The notes under the pieces: generated by a model
The model's input: only the letters and a program-made list of their open reading frames with translations
The model's database searches: none
What the model was told of the DNA's origin: nothing
Source of the DNA: Methanocorpusculum parvum
Lineage (GTDB): Archaea > Halobacteriota > Methanomicrobia > Methanomicrobiales > Methanocorpusculaceae
Reading direction: 5' to 3'
NCBI GenBank assembly: GCA_015063085.1
Contig: SUTD01000002.1
Span: 88,143 to 152,142 of the forward strand
Length of the DNA: 64,000 bases
Shown: piece by piece, positions 1-8,595 of the stretch
How positions within the stretch are numbered: position 1 is the first letter of the stretch
Layout of the letters: each line of letters opens with the position of its first letter
Position numbers and translations under genes: made by a program

Positions 1-372
1 CGAGGAGTTACTGATTGTTGTAAACGAGTTAATATTTTTGACCGTACATAATCAAGATCTTTGAAGGTAGAAGAAAGAAAGATATCTAACATAGTGTTAA
101 TTAGACTTTTTGATGATATAAATTATTTGTATAATATAGTACATAACATCTTCATATTTCTAAATCATTGAATATTCAAATATCAATAACGAATAATAAC
201 CATGTCAATTTTTTGAATATCATAATGGTACTCCATAAAACAACTACCTTATTTAATGTTGAGACAGTGTCAGTAAATATCAAAGACACATTTAAACAAA
301 TAATCTATTTCCAGGCATATACAAATATCTAAAATAAAAGAGAGGAGGATAGTGCAGAGAGCCACAGAAAAC
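1..372. other. AT-rich non-coding stretch
   Basis: No convincing open reading frame on either strand. The stretch is markedly richer in A and T than the genes that follow and lies downstream of the minus-strand accessory operon. No tRNA, clear terminator or long repeat was recognised in it. Confidence 0.5.
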
Positions 373-558
373 CTACCGCACCCTCCTGACAACCGTATCA
401 GACACAGCCAGCCCGTGAAACAGCAAAGCACTCTTCACTGACGCCTTCGAACACCCAAGCCGCCGTGCAATCATCTGCGCCGAGCCTTCCTCCATCACCA
501 GAACCGCCAGCTTATGCCGGTCAGCAAGCTCCGGAACATTCCGCCACGACGGAATCAT
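373..558 (-). CDS. small helix-turn-helix-like protein
   Basis: A 61-residue protein, last in the minus-strand accessory operon. Residues about 27-50 (MIARRLGCSKASVKSALLFH) look like a helix-turn-helix of the kind found in small DNA-binding proteins and recombinase C-termini. Its ATG overlaps the stop codon of the preceding gene by four bases, implying translational coupling. No family is recognised with confidence; DNA binding is inferred from the motif alone. Confidence 0.5.
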   Translation of the reverse strand: MIPSWRNVPELADRHKLAVLVMEEGSAQMIARRLGCSKASVKSALLFHGLAVSDTVVRRVR

Positions 559-1058
559 ACACCCTCCGATGGAGAAGAAATCTCCTCAATCACATAATCC
601 ATCAGCCGCTCCTCCTTCTCCGTCAGCCGGGAAAACACGTGCGACGGAACAACCTTCGATAACTCAGTCGAATTCACCACTTCATACTTCTGAATCTCCG
701 AAGAACCCAGAATATCCCGTGCCTCAAGATACAAAGCCCGCCTGCCGATAATCTTCTCCGCATCACTTGCCTTCACGTGAACCAGAGAATCAAACAGCTC
801 AGAACTATAAGCAGCCACATCCGCCACCTTCACCTTCGTATAACTCCGGTACTTCCCGCACAGAGCATACTTCTCCGATGTCAGCCCTTTATCCAGAATG
901 TCTGCTACCTGGTGCTTATACTCAACCTCCACAAAGTCAAGCATCCACCGAAGCGCCTCTCTAAATTCAAAAAGCCATACCGCCCGTTCAAACCCAGAAT
1001 TCACCGGACACGGGTGTGCATCCTGGATAATATCCAGATACTCCTGAGGTGTTTTCAT
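555..1058 (-). CDS. hypothetical protein of the accessory operon
   Basis: A 167-residue soluble protein with no recognised domain and no signal peptide or membrane segment. It is rich in charged residues and probably mostly helical. The ATG follows a strong ribosome-binding site (GGAGGAAAAAGT) inside the end of the HNH gene, and its stop overlaps the next gene, so it is a real member of a coupled operon. Function unknown. Confidence 0.55.
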   Translation of the reverse strand: MKTPQEYLDIIQDAHPCPVNSGFERAVWLFEFREALRWMLDFVEVEYKHQVADILDKGLTSEKYALCGKYRSYTKVKVADVAAYSSELFDSLVHVKASDAEKIIGRRALYLEARDILGSSEIQKYEVVNSTELSKVVPSHVFSRLTEKEERLMDYVIEEISSPSEGV

Positions 1059-1666
1059 ACTTTTTCCTCCTTCTTCATGCTCAACTCATCTTCCAGAATC
1101 CTTCGGACTACCGCCTGCTGTACTCCGTACTTCGTACGAATGGTATTAATCGAAATTCCTCTGGAAAAATCCGCAACAATCTTCTTCCGGACTTCTCCCG
1201 GGACAGCCTCTATCGGCACATCCGACATATACGACTGATTATGAATAATCCGGGAAATTACTGAATGATTACAGTTATAATCGCGGGAGAGCTGCATTAC
1301 CGTCGCTCCTTCTGCATACTTCTTCCGCATCTCCTGAACCTGCGCGAAGGTGAACTTTGCATTCGTCAAAAGCTGGTTTTCTGCAGCAGTTACCAGCCGC
1401 AGATTGCAGAGCCGGTTATCCTTCTTATTTCCGTTTATGTGGTCTAATTGGAAACCGACCGGAATCGGACCGTTTGCAGCAACCCAGATAACATGGGACA
1501 GCAGAAAACGGCTGACTGTGATATACCCTCTGCTGTTCTCAGAACCTACCAGATTGCCTTTCTTTGCAGTCGAATACACCTGTCCGGTATCCAGAGACGG
1601 AACCCACTCTCCGGAGCGGATTTTATCCAGGATATACACATCCGACATACTACAGAGAGTTACCAT
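1055..1666 (-). CDS. HNH endonuclease with helix-turn-helix repeats
   Basis: A 203-residue protein. Residues about 70-95 hold an HNH-type core (LDHINGNKKDNRLCNLRLV), as in phage and homing HNH nucleases. Two helix-turn-helix-like segments follow: FTFAQVQEMRKKYAEGATVM with downstream residues, and GISINTIRTKYGVQQAVVRR near the C-terminus. This nuclease plus DNA-recognition layout is typical of phage or mobile-element HNH proteins. It overlaps the genes on both sides. The start at 1666 is preceded by GGGGGAG; an internal Met six codons in is an alternative. Confidence 0.75.
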   Translation of the reverse strand: MVTLCSMSDVYILDKIRSGEWVPSLDTGQVYSTAKKGNLVGSENSRGYITVSRFLLSHVIWVAANGPIPVGFQLDHINGNKKDNRLCNLRLVTAAENQLLTNAKFTFAQVQEMRKKYAEGATVMQLSRDYNCNHSVISRIIHNQSYMSDVPIEAVPGEVRKKIVADFSRGISINTIRTKYGVQQAVVRRILEDELSMKKEEKV

Positions 1667-1961
1667 TCTCTCCCCCTAAGAACCGGAGTGCTGCAAACAC
1701 TCCTTCCAGGAACCAGCGGTCCGCATTCGGCGTCGGCGACGAATTGTCACTTGCGATAATCACCGCACACTTCAGCTCCTCCACATCTGCAGGAGAATGG
1801 AAATATGACGTCACAATAAAGTCCAGCATCTGCTTCTGCTTCTCCGGACTCTGTACCAGACTATGGTCTTTTTCCAACCGCCCGGATGCCCGCGACGCCT
1901 GAGGAGCATGCGCCTCCGGCTTAGCTCCTGTATCCCTGTTATGGTCTTTTTCCGACCGCAT
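1650..1961 (-). CDS. hypothetical protein, paralogue of its upstream neighbour
   Basis: About 103 residues from the ATG at 1961, preceded by GAGG; a TTG one codon earlier is less likely. The N-terminal third is low-complexity and charged. The C-terminal part (WFLEGVFAAL preceded by a PxAD turn) resembles the end of the neighbouring protein at 1939-2223 (FIEGVMSGL), suggesting an old tandem duplication. It overlaps both neighbours. Function unknown. Confidence 0.45.
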   Translation of the reverse strand: MRSEKDHNRDTGAKPEAHAPQASRASGRLEKDHSLVQSPEKQKQMLDFIVTSYFHSPADVEELKCAVIIASDNSSPTPNADRWFLEGVFAALRFLGGENGNSL

Positions 1962-2223
1962 CAAGAACCCTCCTCGCGTTTAATCCGCTCATCACACCCT
2001 CGATAAAGGCGCAGTCAAGGTACGGAGTGCGCGAATGCTCACGCGCCTCCTGCAAAGCACGGGGAACAACCTCATTCATCATGAACTCCCAGCCGGAATC
2101 CCCTTCCCGGGAACCCATTGCCGCAAGCATCAGAAACTCTGCCCGAAACGGCTCATCATGATACAGAGATGCACCCCGCTTTTCCTGCTTCTCCGGCTCG
2201 GCAGGATTCCGGTATTTTGTCAT
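1939..2223 (-). CDS. hypothetical accessory-operon protein
   Basis: About 94 residues when started at the ATG at 2223, chosen because a good ribosome-binding site (GGAGGTGATT) sits just upstream; a longer frame reaches 2289. It is soluble and charged, ending in a helix containing FIEGVMSGLNARRVLDAVG. It shares this architecture with the next gene. No family recognised. Confidence 0.5.
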   Translation of the reverse strand: MTKYRNPAEPEKQEKRGASLYHDEPFRAEFLMLAAMGSREGDSGWEFMMNEVVPRALQEAREHSRTPYLDCAFIEGVMSGLNARRVLDAVGKRP

Positions 2224-2379
2224 GCGACAATCACCTCCTCCTGGTGCTGAAGAGCAGAAATCCGCCTCCTGCGTTCCCGGAAGAACCATTCCTCCGCATC
2301 AATAACGCCGGCAGATTTATTCTTCTGCAATCCAAATGCCTTATGGCTGTGCCGTGTCTCCGTAATACCCGGTTCAGCC

Positions 2380-2637
2380 TCAGTGTTTCTTTTCATAATC
2401 TGATTCCATATGATTCCAACTCGCTTTTCTCCGGTCTGTTAAACCGTGTTTGTCATAGATACGCTCCCGGAAAATTTTCTCCCCGGCATAATGCTCCATG
2501 GACTTCCGCTGAAAATCAGCAATGCTTTTGCAGCCGAGTTCCTGCATCCTGCGTTCTATGACAGCCAGTTCCTCGGAAGAAACCGTCACTGACAGTTTGT
2601 GTCCGAGTTTGCTTTTGGGTTTTAACCGCCCGTTCAT
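2380..2637 (-). CDS. ribbon-helix-helix / MobC-like small protein
   Basis: 85 residues. After a basic N-terminus, residues about 13-50 (LSVTVSSEELAVIERRMQEL and onward) fit the strand-helix-helix pattern of ribbon-helix-helix proteins such as plasmid mobilisation accessory proteins. The ATG overlaps the previous stop (ATGA). Role in DNA binding or relaxosome-like function is inferred; no relaxase is visible in the window. Confidence 0.5.
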   Translation of the reverse strand: MNGRLKPKSKLGHKLSVTVSSEELAVIERRMQELGCKSIADFQRKSMEHYAGEKIFRERIYDKHGLTDRRKASWNHMESDYEKKH

Positions 2638-2825
2638 AGATCTTTCAAATCCTCATACCGCTCTTTGAGCATCCGTTTCAACTCCTTCTGCAAAACCTCA
2701 CCATACGCATGCAGGCGGCTTCTCAGCGCATCTTCACCGCATTCCTGAAGGAATCTGCGCATCGAACCATAGTCACGCTCTATGTCCCCGAAAACACGGG
2801 AGAACAGCTCTTCTGGGTTTGTCAT
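2634..2825 (-). CDS. small charged helical protein
   Basis: 63 residues, predicted mostly helical and highly charged, ending in a lysine/arginine-rich helix. It starts at an ATG after AGAAGGAT and overlaps the downstream ribbon-helix-helix gene by four bases. It has no recognised domain; a partner of the RHH protein is possible from the coupling. Confidence 0.45.
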   Translation of the reverse strand: MTNPEELFSRVFGDIERDYGSMRRFLQECGEDALRSRLHAYGEVLQKELKRMLKERYEDLKDL

Positions 2826-3231
2826 ATCCTTCTCGATAAGTCCCTTGAGATACGCCCCCGGTTTTTTCCGGTTCTTCAGGTGGGTGTAGAGGTGTTGTTC
2901 GTTTCGTTTAAAGTGCAGCTTGAACTCGCTCGCTTTTTGCGGCGAATTCGCTGTTCTTTGATTGTTGGTGATGCTATCACCAATGAAAAATGCGGGTTGG
3001 GATTATTTAATGCTGTGTCAGGCAATTTTGCAAAATGTCTGACATTTTCGCATGTTTTCCAGGAAATACCGTTATTTGAGCAGATTTTGTCAGACATCCG
3101 GTCACGGATTTTTCCGGCTTTCAGAGATGGAGATTGCTTTAATCTGAAGAATACCCGTGCCGCAGGATTTTTTTTCCTGTCTGACATTGTCAGACATTTT
3201 CGGGCATACGGATTCTTCCTCCATGCGGGTT
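2826..3231. other. gene-poor stretch carrying repeated TGTCAGACA motifs
   Basis: No convincing gene. The main content is a cluster of nine-base motifs TGTCAGACA / TGTCTGACA at 3016 (one mismatch), 3036, 3088, 3178 and 3188, two of them forming a near-perfect palindrome. A frame on the minus strand across 2876-3187 has no family resemblance and would have to encode these repeats. Confidence 0.5.
3016..3196. repeat. iterated TGTCAGACA motif cluster
   Basis: Five occurrences of TGTCAGACA or its complement TGTCTGACA within 181 bases. The copies at 3178 and 3188 form the inverted repeat TGTCTGACATTGTCAGACA. The pair at 3016/3036 is also inverted, around a 12-base spacer. Such clusters usually bind a dimeric protein, for example a repressor, partition or replication protein; which one is unknown, but the neighbouring ribbon-helix-helix proteins are candidates. 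Confidence 0.6.
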
Positions 3232-3540
3232 CTATGGGAAGAGTTTCATTGCGACGTGAAGAGCTGAGATGGCACCCTCTATCACTTCTTTATGCTCTTC
3301 AATCCATTCCCTGCAATAGGCAATGTCCGTTCTGAGTTCCTGCAGTTCCGTATCAGTGACACGGGGTGATTCCGGAAAACAACTGCTGTATCTGAGGTAC
3401 TCACTCATCGTTCTGAATCCATAATCACGGGTGTTCTTCTGGATAAGATTCTGTTCCTCTTCAGTAATGCGGAGAGTTATTCGGATGAGCTTTTTCTGCG
3501 GCTGTTTTTCCGTCTTGTAAGTTCGACGTTTCTCAGTCAT
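3232..3540 (-). CDS. ribbon-helix-helix protein, mobilisation/CopG-like
   Basis: About 102 residues from the ATG at 3540; the frame stays open to 3639 but the upstream part looks non-coding. After a basic leader, residues about 17-50 (LIRITLRITEEEQNLIQKNT and onward) form a strand-helix-helix pattern, followed by a helical C-terminus. This matches plasmid MobC/CopG-type proteins. It stands alone between two repeat-rich stretches, consistent with a control protein acting on them, which is inference. Confidence 0.55.
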   Translation of the reverse strand: MTEKRRTYKTEKQPQKKLIRITLRITEEEQNLIQKNTRDYGFRTMSEYLRYSSCFPESPRVTDTELQELRTDIAYCREWIEEHKEVIEGAISALHVAMKLFP

Positions 3541-4230
3541 CCAAGTCAAGCGGTATTGCATGTATGCTATTTTGACTTTTTGCCGGGAATTTCTCTGCGC
3601 GCCGGATACAAAACCGGGAAAAAAACGATAACCCGGCAAAAAATGAATTTCCGGTCGGAAAATTATATATCAGAGAAGAGTGCCGGAAAAACGAAAACGG
3701 AAATCCTTTGAGCAATCGAAAAAATACGGCAGAAACAGCAAAATCAAAAATCACGAAAAATGGTCTTCAGATGCGGTTTTGGAGAGGTTCACACGCAAAA
3801 TCAATCCGTGAATCACTGATTCCTGCTGTGAACCGCTGAAAAACCAGTGAACCGGAAGCAGTGATTTTCGCCGTCTTCGTAAATTTGCTCCAAAGTCTTT
3901 AATGTTTTTTACTTACACTAATACAATGGGCTGAAATTTTAAAAAGTGAAAAAACTGTGTTTTCATTTTAAAAAATGAAAAAACATGCTGTTTTCAAATC
4001 GAAAAACCTGTTTTCAAGTGGAAACAGAGACAGTGATTTTTGCTGTGAACTGCCGGGAGTATTTATAGTACAGAGGATTTTACCGGTTCACACCTAAAAG
4101 ATATAAAAAGATTTCCGACCGGAAAATCAGAATTTACCCGGACATCGTTTTTTCCATACGACGTTTTGAAAAGAACAGGAAAACAACACAGAATAAAGAA
4201 AAATAAAATGAGCCTTTTACCCTACATCGT
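3541..4230. other. repeat-rich non-coding region, possible origin or control region
   Basis: About 690 bases without a gene. It contains an inverted pair of imperfect palindromes, TTTCCGGTCGGAAA at 3648 and TTTCCGACCGGAAA at 4112. Degenerate repeats include GCTGTGAAC followed by CGCTG or TGCCG at about 3828 and 4043, AGTGATTTT at 3871 and 4031, GGTTCACAC at 3786 and 4085, and TGTTTTCA or GTTTTCAA words at 3957-4020. AT-rich patches lie between. Iteron-like spacing suggests a replication or transfer region of an integrated element. Confidence 0.45.
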
Positions 4231-4284
4231 AGGGCTAAGGCTCGAAGAGCCGCACGCCCTAAAGGCGTCGCGGGGATATGGGCG
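4231..4284 (+). repeat. dispersed hairpin element, copy 1
   Basis: Outer stem AGGGC/GCCCT encloses TAA, an inner hairpin GGCTC-GAA-GAGCC and GCAC, followed by a conserved tail GGCGTCGCGGGGATATGGGC. It lies directly after the ftr stop codon, antisense to that gene. Related copies are at 5243-5344 (minus), 11520-11573 and 37278-37331. The outer stem changes sequence between copies but keeps pairing. Confidence 0.7.
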
Positions 4285-4285
4285 T

Positions 4286-5182
4286 TCAGATGCAGTCCTT
4301 TAAGTTGAACTTGAACGGACCGAGGTTTCCGCCGTAGTTTCCTGCGGTGATCTTAACGACACCCGGAACTCTGCATGCTGCCTGGACACCGGCCTTCATT
4401 GCTGCCTTGACTGCCTCTTCGGAGACACCGTCAATGACAATCTCGTAAACTGCCTTGACGCCTTCCGGAATCTCAGTCTCGAGACCCTTCTCAATGACTG
4501 CTTCACGGATGGATGGGCAGAACTTTTCGTTGGTGGAAGCTCCCATGAACTTGTAGTTTAAGGAACCAACCTTGGAACCAGAGGAGACAACTCCTCCCGG
4601 GAACGGAGTGATGACACCGTCAACTTCTGCAATTGCATCGACTGCTGCTTCTGCAGCGATTAATGCGGACATCTGGGAGTCACCGAGGATTAAGAAGTTA
4701 CCGCCCGCAACACCCTTGATTGCGCCGATTTCTTCCTCAACAATGAAGTCGCCGCCCATGATTGGGATGGACCAGCACTGGATTCCGCCAACCTCGACCT
4801 TCTTCTCGAACTTGTCTCCGAAGAAGTGGAGCTTGATTGGGATGATTTCCTCTTCGCCTGCGTGTCCGTTGAAGACAGCGGTGGTTGGTGCGGTTAAGAC
4901 ACACTCAGAGACGCGCTCTAAGACCTGCTCTTTGAGTGCCTTCTTTCCGCAGCAGATAAGAATGGAGTAACCCGGGCGGTTGTCCGGAGTCTCGGATGCC
5001 GGGATGAACTTCTCAATACCTGCTTCACACGGGCATCCGATGGTGGAGGTTGCAAATCCGGTTGCTTCGGTTGCTGCCTTGTATGCCCATTCCTTCGTTA
5101 CTGCAGTGATAATTACACGGGCTGCCCAGACAGGGAAACCTTCTGCGTAAGTATCCTCGATAATTACACCGTTAAATTCCAT
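4286..5182 (-). CDS. ftr: formylmethanofuran--tetrahydromethanopterin formyltransferase
   Basis: Transfers the formyl group from formylmethanofuran to N5 of tetrahydromethanopterin, the second step of CO2 reduction to methane, in the cytoplasm. The start is set at the ATG at 5182 (MEFNGVIIEDTYAEGFPVWA), preceded by AGGTGA; a longer frame runs to 5299 but its extra residues are encoded by a structured repeat. The resulting 298 residues match the family's usual length. Glycine-rich segments and the conserved N-terminus are typical. It is monocistronic here, between two copies of the dispersed hairpin element. Confidence 0.97.
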   Translation of the reverse strand: MEFNGVIIEDTYAEGFPVWAARVIITAVTKEWAYKAATEATGFATSTIGCPCEAGIEKFIPASETPDNRPGYSILICCGKKALKEQVLERVSECVLTAPTTAVFNGHAGEEEIIPIKLHFFGDKFEKKVEVGGIQCWSIPIMGGDFIVEEEIGAIKGVAGGNFLILGDSQMSALIAAEAAVDAIAEVDGVITPFPGGVVSSGSKVGSLNYKFMGASTNEKFCPSIREAVIEKGLETEIPEGVKAVYEIVIDGVSEEAVKAAMKAGVQAACRVPGVVKITAGNYGGNLGPFKFNLKDCI

Positions 5183-5242
5183 AAGTTCACCTATGTAGTG
5201 ATACCATATGTTTGTAGCGAGAACTAAATAGTACTTTCCTTT

Positions 5243-5344
5243 CGCCGTATGCCCGTGACGGGCGCGAGCCGAAGGCTCAAGCCGGGAGCAAGTCAGCATG
5301 ACTTGCGAGCCTGAGGGGCATACGGCTCTTCGAGCCGTAGCCCT
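5243..5344 (-). repeat. dispersed hairpin element, long branched copy 2
   Basis: A longer relative of the element at 4231, on the opposite strand. GCCGTATGCCC (5244) pairs perfectly with GGGCATACGGC (5316). Inside are hairpins GAGCC-GAA-GGCTC (5266-5278) and GCAAGTCA-GCA-TGACTTGC (5288-5306). Next to it ACGGCTC-TTC-GAGCCGT (5322-5338) forms the inner hairpin shared with the other copies. It occupies the ftr upstream region and could fold as a multi-way junction or cruciform. Confidence 0.65.
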
Positions 5345-5470
5345 AAAGGGTTGAGGTATTCGAGATTATGGAAAAAGCGCAGAGGACATAAATGCCCGTC
5401 TTGAAAGAAGGAACAGGAACTATGTTTCTCTCAAAATCAAAAAAAAGAACAGGAAAAGAATGTCGGGATA

Positions 5471-6214
5471 TTACTTTCCTGCGTGTTCCTTGATTTTCTG
5501 CCAGGCTTCGTCATGATGCCGGGCGACAGAGTCCGGGAATGCCTTTGCCAGGCGCTGAATCTGCCGTTTTGACCGGGAAAAAGCCGCAAAAACATCCTCA
5601 CGGAAATCCTCCGCATTGTCTTTGAACTCCTCTGCCGCATGTTCGATGCGGTGCTGAACATGTGCAAGATGCGACTTGAGATGCAGAAGCGAGGAAAGCG
5701 TCACTGCCAGATCGGCGGCAAACAGAACCAGGAAAACCAGTGCTAACGGATTTGCAATATCTGCCGGGATGGAAACGGTAACGCGGGACACCAGCGGCTG
5801 GACGATATAGATAATCACCACCGACATCAGCCCGAAGAACAGCGCACTCTTCAGACAAATGCGACCCTGGAAATTGAACTTCTGCTTCGAATAATCCCAC
5901 CAGCGGATATGGAATGCGCTTTCGAGAATCACGGCAGTCACATATTCCAGAAGCGTACAAATCACCAGACCGCCGAAAAACACCAGCGGAATATCAACAT
6001 AGGGAAGATGTGTCGGAATTGCGGAACTGCGGAAAAAAGACATCGCCAGCATCACAAAAACCGCACCGAACCCGTAAACCGGAATTACCGGACCGTTTAA
6101 AAAACCACGGTTAATGAAATGCCCTGCGCGAATCGAGCAGAACGTCGTCTCCCACACCCAGCCGAGAAAGCTGTATATTGCAAACCAGATGAAGAGCGTA
6201 ACAATATTTATCAT
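5471..6214 (-). CDS. CmpB-like multi-pass membrane protein (putative ABC transporter type IV)
   Basis: 247 residues with about five hydrophobic segments (residues about 5-22, 45-62, 75-95, 117-140 and 150-170) and a long amphipathic, charged C-terminal tail. The N-terminal IYSFLGWVWETTF and the following RGFLNGPVIPVYGFGA are characteristic of the putative ABC-transporter type IV/CmpB family of unknown role. No transport ATPase is nearby. Family assignment is good; substrate and function are unknown. Confidence 0.75.
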   Translation of the reverse strand: MINIVTLFIWFAIYSFLGWVWETTFCSIRAGHFINRGFLNGPVIPVYGFGAVFVMLAMSFFRSSAIPTHLPYVDIPLVFFGGLVICTLLEYVTAVILESAFHIRWWDYSKQKFNFQGRICLKSALFFGLMSVVIIYIVQPLVSRVTVSIPADIANPLALVFLVLFAADLAVTLSSLLHLKSHLAHVQHRIEHAAEEFKDNAEDFREDVFAAFSRSKRQIQRLAKAFPDSVARHHDEAWQKIKEHAGK

Positions 6215-6360
6215 TCACCGCTTTGTTTGCTGTATAAAGTATAATAGCTGAAGATTGCGGCAGAAAAGAAGTACAAAACAGAAAACCCGAGAGGGTGGGT
6301 TTTGGGATTTCTCCCAACCCGAAAACCTGTCCAAAGGACAGGAACAGGTGTGTGAAAGAC

Positions 6361-8559
6361 TTACTCGAGGTAGTCCTTCGGGGTTGGAATCTCTTCCTTG
6401 AGGCCCTTTCTCTTACGGATACCCTTAACGATTTCCGGAAGCATACCCTGCGGGACCATTGCGAATCCTGCAAAGGACTGGGACCACATTGCACGACCCT
6501 CAGTTGCAGAACGGAGATCGCCTGCGAAACCGAAGAGCTCTGCAACCGGTGCCTGACCGTTGACAACGATCTGGTCACCCTCAACATCAGTAGTGGAGAG
6601 CATACCGCGTCTTCCCTGAATCTGGGAAATTGCTGCACCCATCTGATCCTGCGGAACAGTGATCTGGATGTTCTGCATCGGCTCTAAGAGAGTGTCGCCT
6701 GCCATGAGGAGAGCTGCCTTCATACCGCCGCGAACTGCCGGAATGACCTGTCCCGGACCACGGTGGATTGCATCTTCGTGGAGCTTGACATCGTGGAGCT
6801 TGATTAAGACATTCTGAACCTGCTCATCTGCAAGCGGTCCGCCGTCGAGTGCCTCGTGGATACCATCGATGATAAGTTCCATGGTTTCGTTGAGGTACTG
6901 AATACCCTTGGTACAGTCGACGAACATGTTGGATCCGTAGATGTCCTTGACAGACTTTGCTTCTTCCTTGTCCATACCGAGTGCAACGAGTGCGTCACGG
7001 CGTGCGATGTTGTCCATGTTCATGGTAACTTCGTTTGCCTGGATTGCATCGAGGATGTTCTGCGGCATTGGCTCAACAGAGAGGAAGAATCTGTTGTGTC
7101 TGTTCGGGGACTTTCCTTCAACAGTACCGTTGAGTGCCTGTGCGACGGTCTCACGGTAAACAACGATTGGCGGAGAGGTAATGATGTCGACACCTTTGTC
7201 TCTCTTGATACGTCCGGTAACGACTTCAAGGTGAAGTTCACCCATACCTGCAATGAGGTGTTCTCCGGTCTCTTCGTTGATGTTGACACGGATTGTCGGG
7301 TCTTCCTTTCCGACCTGGTGGAGAACTTCAATGAGTTTCGGCAGGTCTTTGGTGTTCTTTGCCTCGACTGCGACGGTCATAACCGGCTCAGAGTAGTGCT
7401 GGAGAGACTCGAACGGAGTCATTTCCTTTAAGGAAGTAACAGTGGATCCGACGATTGCGTCACCGAGACCAGTAACTGCTGCGATGTTACCTGCAACAAT
7501 CTTGTCGACATCGACACGGGTCGGACCCATGAAGATACCAACCTGCTGGAGTCTGTTCGGCTTGCCTGCAGTTCCGGAGACGTAGAGTTCCTGACCGCGG
7601 GTAAGAGTTCCGGAGAACAGTCTTCCGGTTGCGACTTCTCCTGCGTGCTTGTCGAAGGAGATATCAGTAATCATGAGTGCGACAGGTCCGTTCGGGTCGC
7701 ATGCGTACATTGCCTTACCGACAGTGGACTCGACATCGCCGTGCCAGATGATGTGGCATCTGTTACCCTGTGCCTGGAGCGGGTTCGGGAGGAACTCGAC
7801 GACCATGTCAAGGAGAACTGCGTGAAGCGGGGATGCCTTTGCGAGGTACTTTGCGTCGCCTTCATTGCACTTGTCAATGATAGTCTGGAGGGTGACACCG
7901 GACTTCTTCATGTACGGAATCGAGATTGCCCAGTTGTAGAGTGCAGATCCGAATGCTACGTTGCCCTTTAATGCATCGAGCTTCCATCCGCCGTTGTTGT
8001 AGAGCTCCTCGTTCATTCCCTTAATGAGCTTGTTAACTTTGTCGATGACTTTTCCTAAGCGGATCATCATGTCCTGCGGGTTAACTTTAAGCTCGTTGAT
8101 AAGTCTGTCAACCTTGTTGATGAACAGTACTGGGTGAACACCCTCTTTGAGTGCCTGACGGAGAACAGTCTCAGTCTGCGGCATCGGGCCTTCGACTGCA
8201 TCGACGACAACGACTGCACCGTCGACTGCTCTCATTGCACGAGTAACATCTCCACCGAAGTCGACGTGACCTGGGGTGTCGATCATGTTGATGAGGTATT
8301 CCTGACCGTTGACTTCGTGAACCATCGAAACGTTGGAAGAGTCGATAGTAATTCCGCGAGCCTGTTCTTCCTCGTCGGAGTCAGTCCAGCATGCCTTTCC
8401 TGCAAGCTCTTCGGAGAGCATTCCTGCTCCGGAGAGAAGGTTGTCAGAAAGGGTAGTCTTTCCGTGGTCAATGTGTGCTACGATACCGATGTTGCGAATG
8501 TGCTGGGTGTCGTTCATCAGCACATTAATACGCTCGACCATTTTCTTTCCGCGTGACAT
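6361..8559 (-). CDS. fusA: elongation factor 2 (aEF-2)
   Basis: GTPase that drives ribosomal translocation. 732 residues, the usual archaeal length. G1 is [10 protein letters not shown]2 lies around ARGITID, G3 is DTPGH and G4 is NKVD. The diphthamide histidine is at about residue 599 in [14 protein letters not shown], so it should be modified; a Dph6 ligase lies at 19366-20022. It starts at an ATG after AGGTGAAAG and is the third gene of the S12-S7-EF-2 operon. Confidence 0.98.
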   Translation of the reverse strand: MSRGKKMVERINVLMNDTQHIRNIGIVAHIDHGKTTLSDNLLSGAGMLSEELAGKACWTDSDEEEQARGITIDSSNVSMVHEVNGQEYLINMIDTPGHVDFGGDVTRAMRAVDGAVVVVDAVEGPMPQTETVLRQALKEGVHPVLFINKVDRLINELKVNPQDMMIRLGKVIDKVNKLIKGMNEELYNNGGWKLDALKGNVAFGSALYNWAISIPYMKKSGVTLQTIIDKCNEGDAKYLAKASPLHAVLLDMVVEFLPNPLQAQGNRCHIIWHGDVESTVGKAMYACDPNGPVALMITDISFDKHAGEVATGRLFSGTLTRGQELYVSGTAGKPNRLQQVGIFMGPTRVDVDKIVAGNIAAVTGLGDAIVGSTVTSLKEMTPFESLQHYSEPVMTVAVEAKNTKDLPKLIEVLHQVGKEDPTIRVNINEETGEHLIAGMGELHLEVVTGRIKRDKGVDIITSPPIVVYRETVAQALNGTVEGKSPNRHNRFFLSVEPMPQNILDAIQANEVTMNMDNIARRDALVALGMDKEEAKSVKDIYGSNMFVDCTKGIQYLNETMELIIDGIHEALDGGPLADEQVQNVLIKLHDVKLHEDAIHRGPGQVIPAVRGGMKAALLMAGDTLLEPMQNIQITVPQDQMGAAISQIQGRRGMLSTTDVEGDQIVVNGQAPVAELFGFAGDLRSATEGRAMWSQSFAGFAMVPQGMLPEIVKGIRKRKGLKEEIPTPKDYLE

Positions 8560-8595
8560 TTTCTTTCACCTGAAAAATAAATTGTATGGGGGTGA

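Noticed and set aside
2876..3187. Minus-strand open frame of 103 residues
   Set aside because: It runs through the TGTCAGACA repeat cluster, has no family resemblance and no ribosome-binding site.
3533..3754. Minus-strand frame overlapping the start of the ribbon-helix-helix gene
   Set aside because: Phenylalanine-rich translation of AT-rich repeats; better explained as non-coding control sequence.
5183..5299. N-terminal extension of Ftr
   Set aside because: The extra residues are encoded by the branched hairpin element; the ATG at 5182 has a good ribosome-binding site and gives the normal family length.
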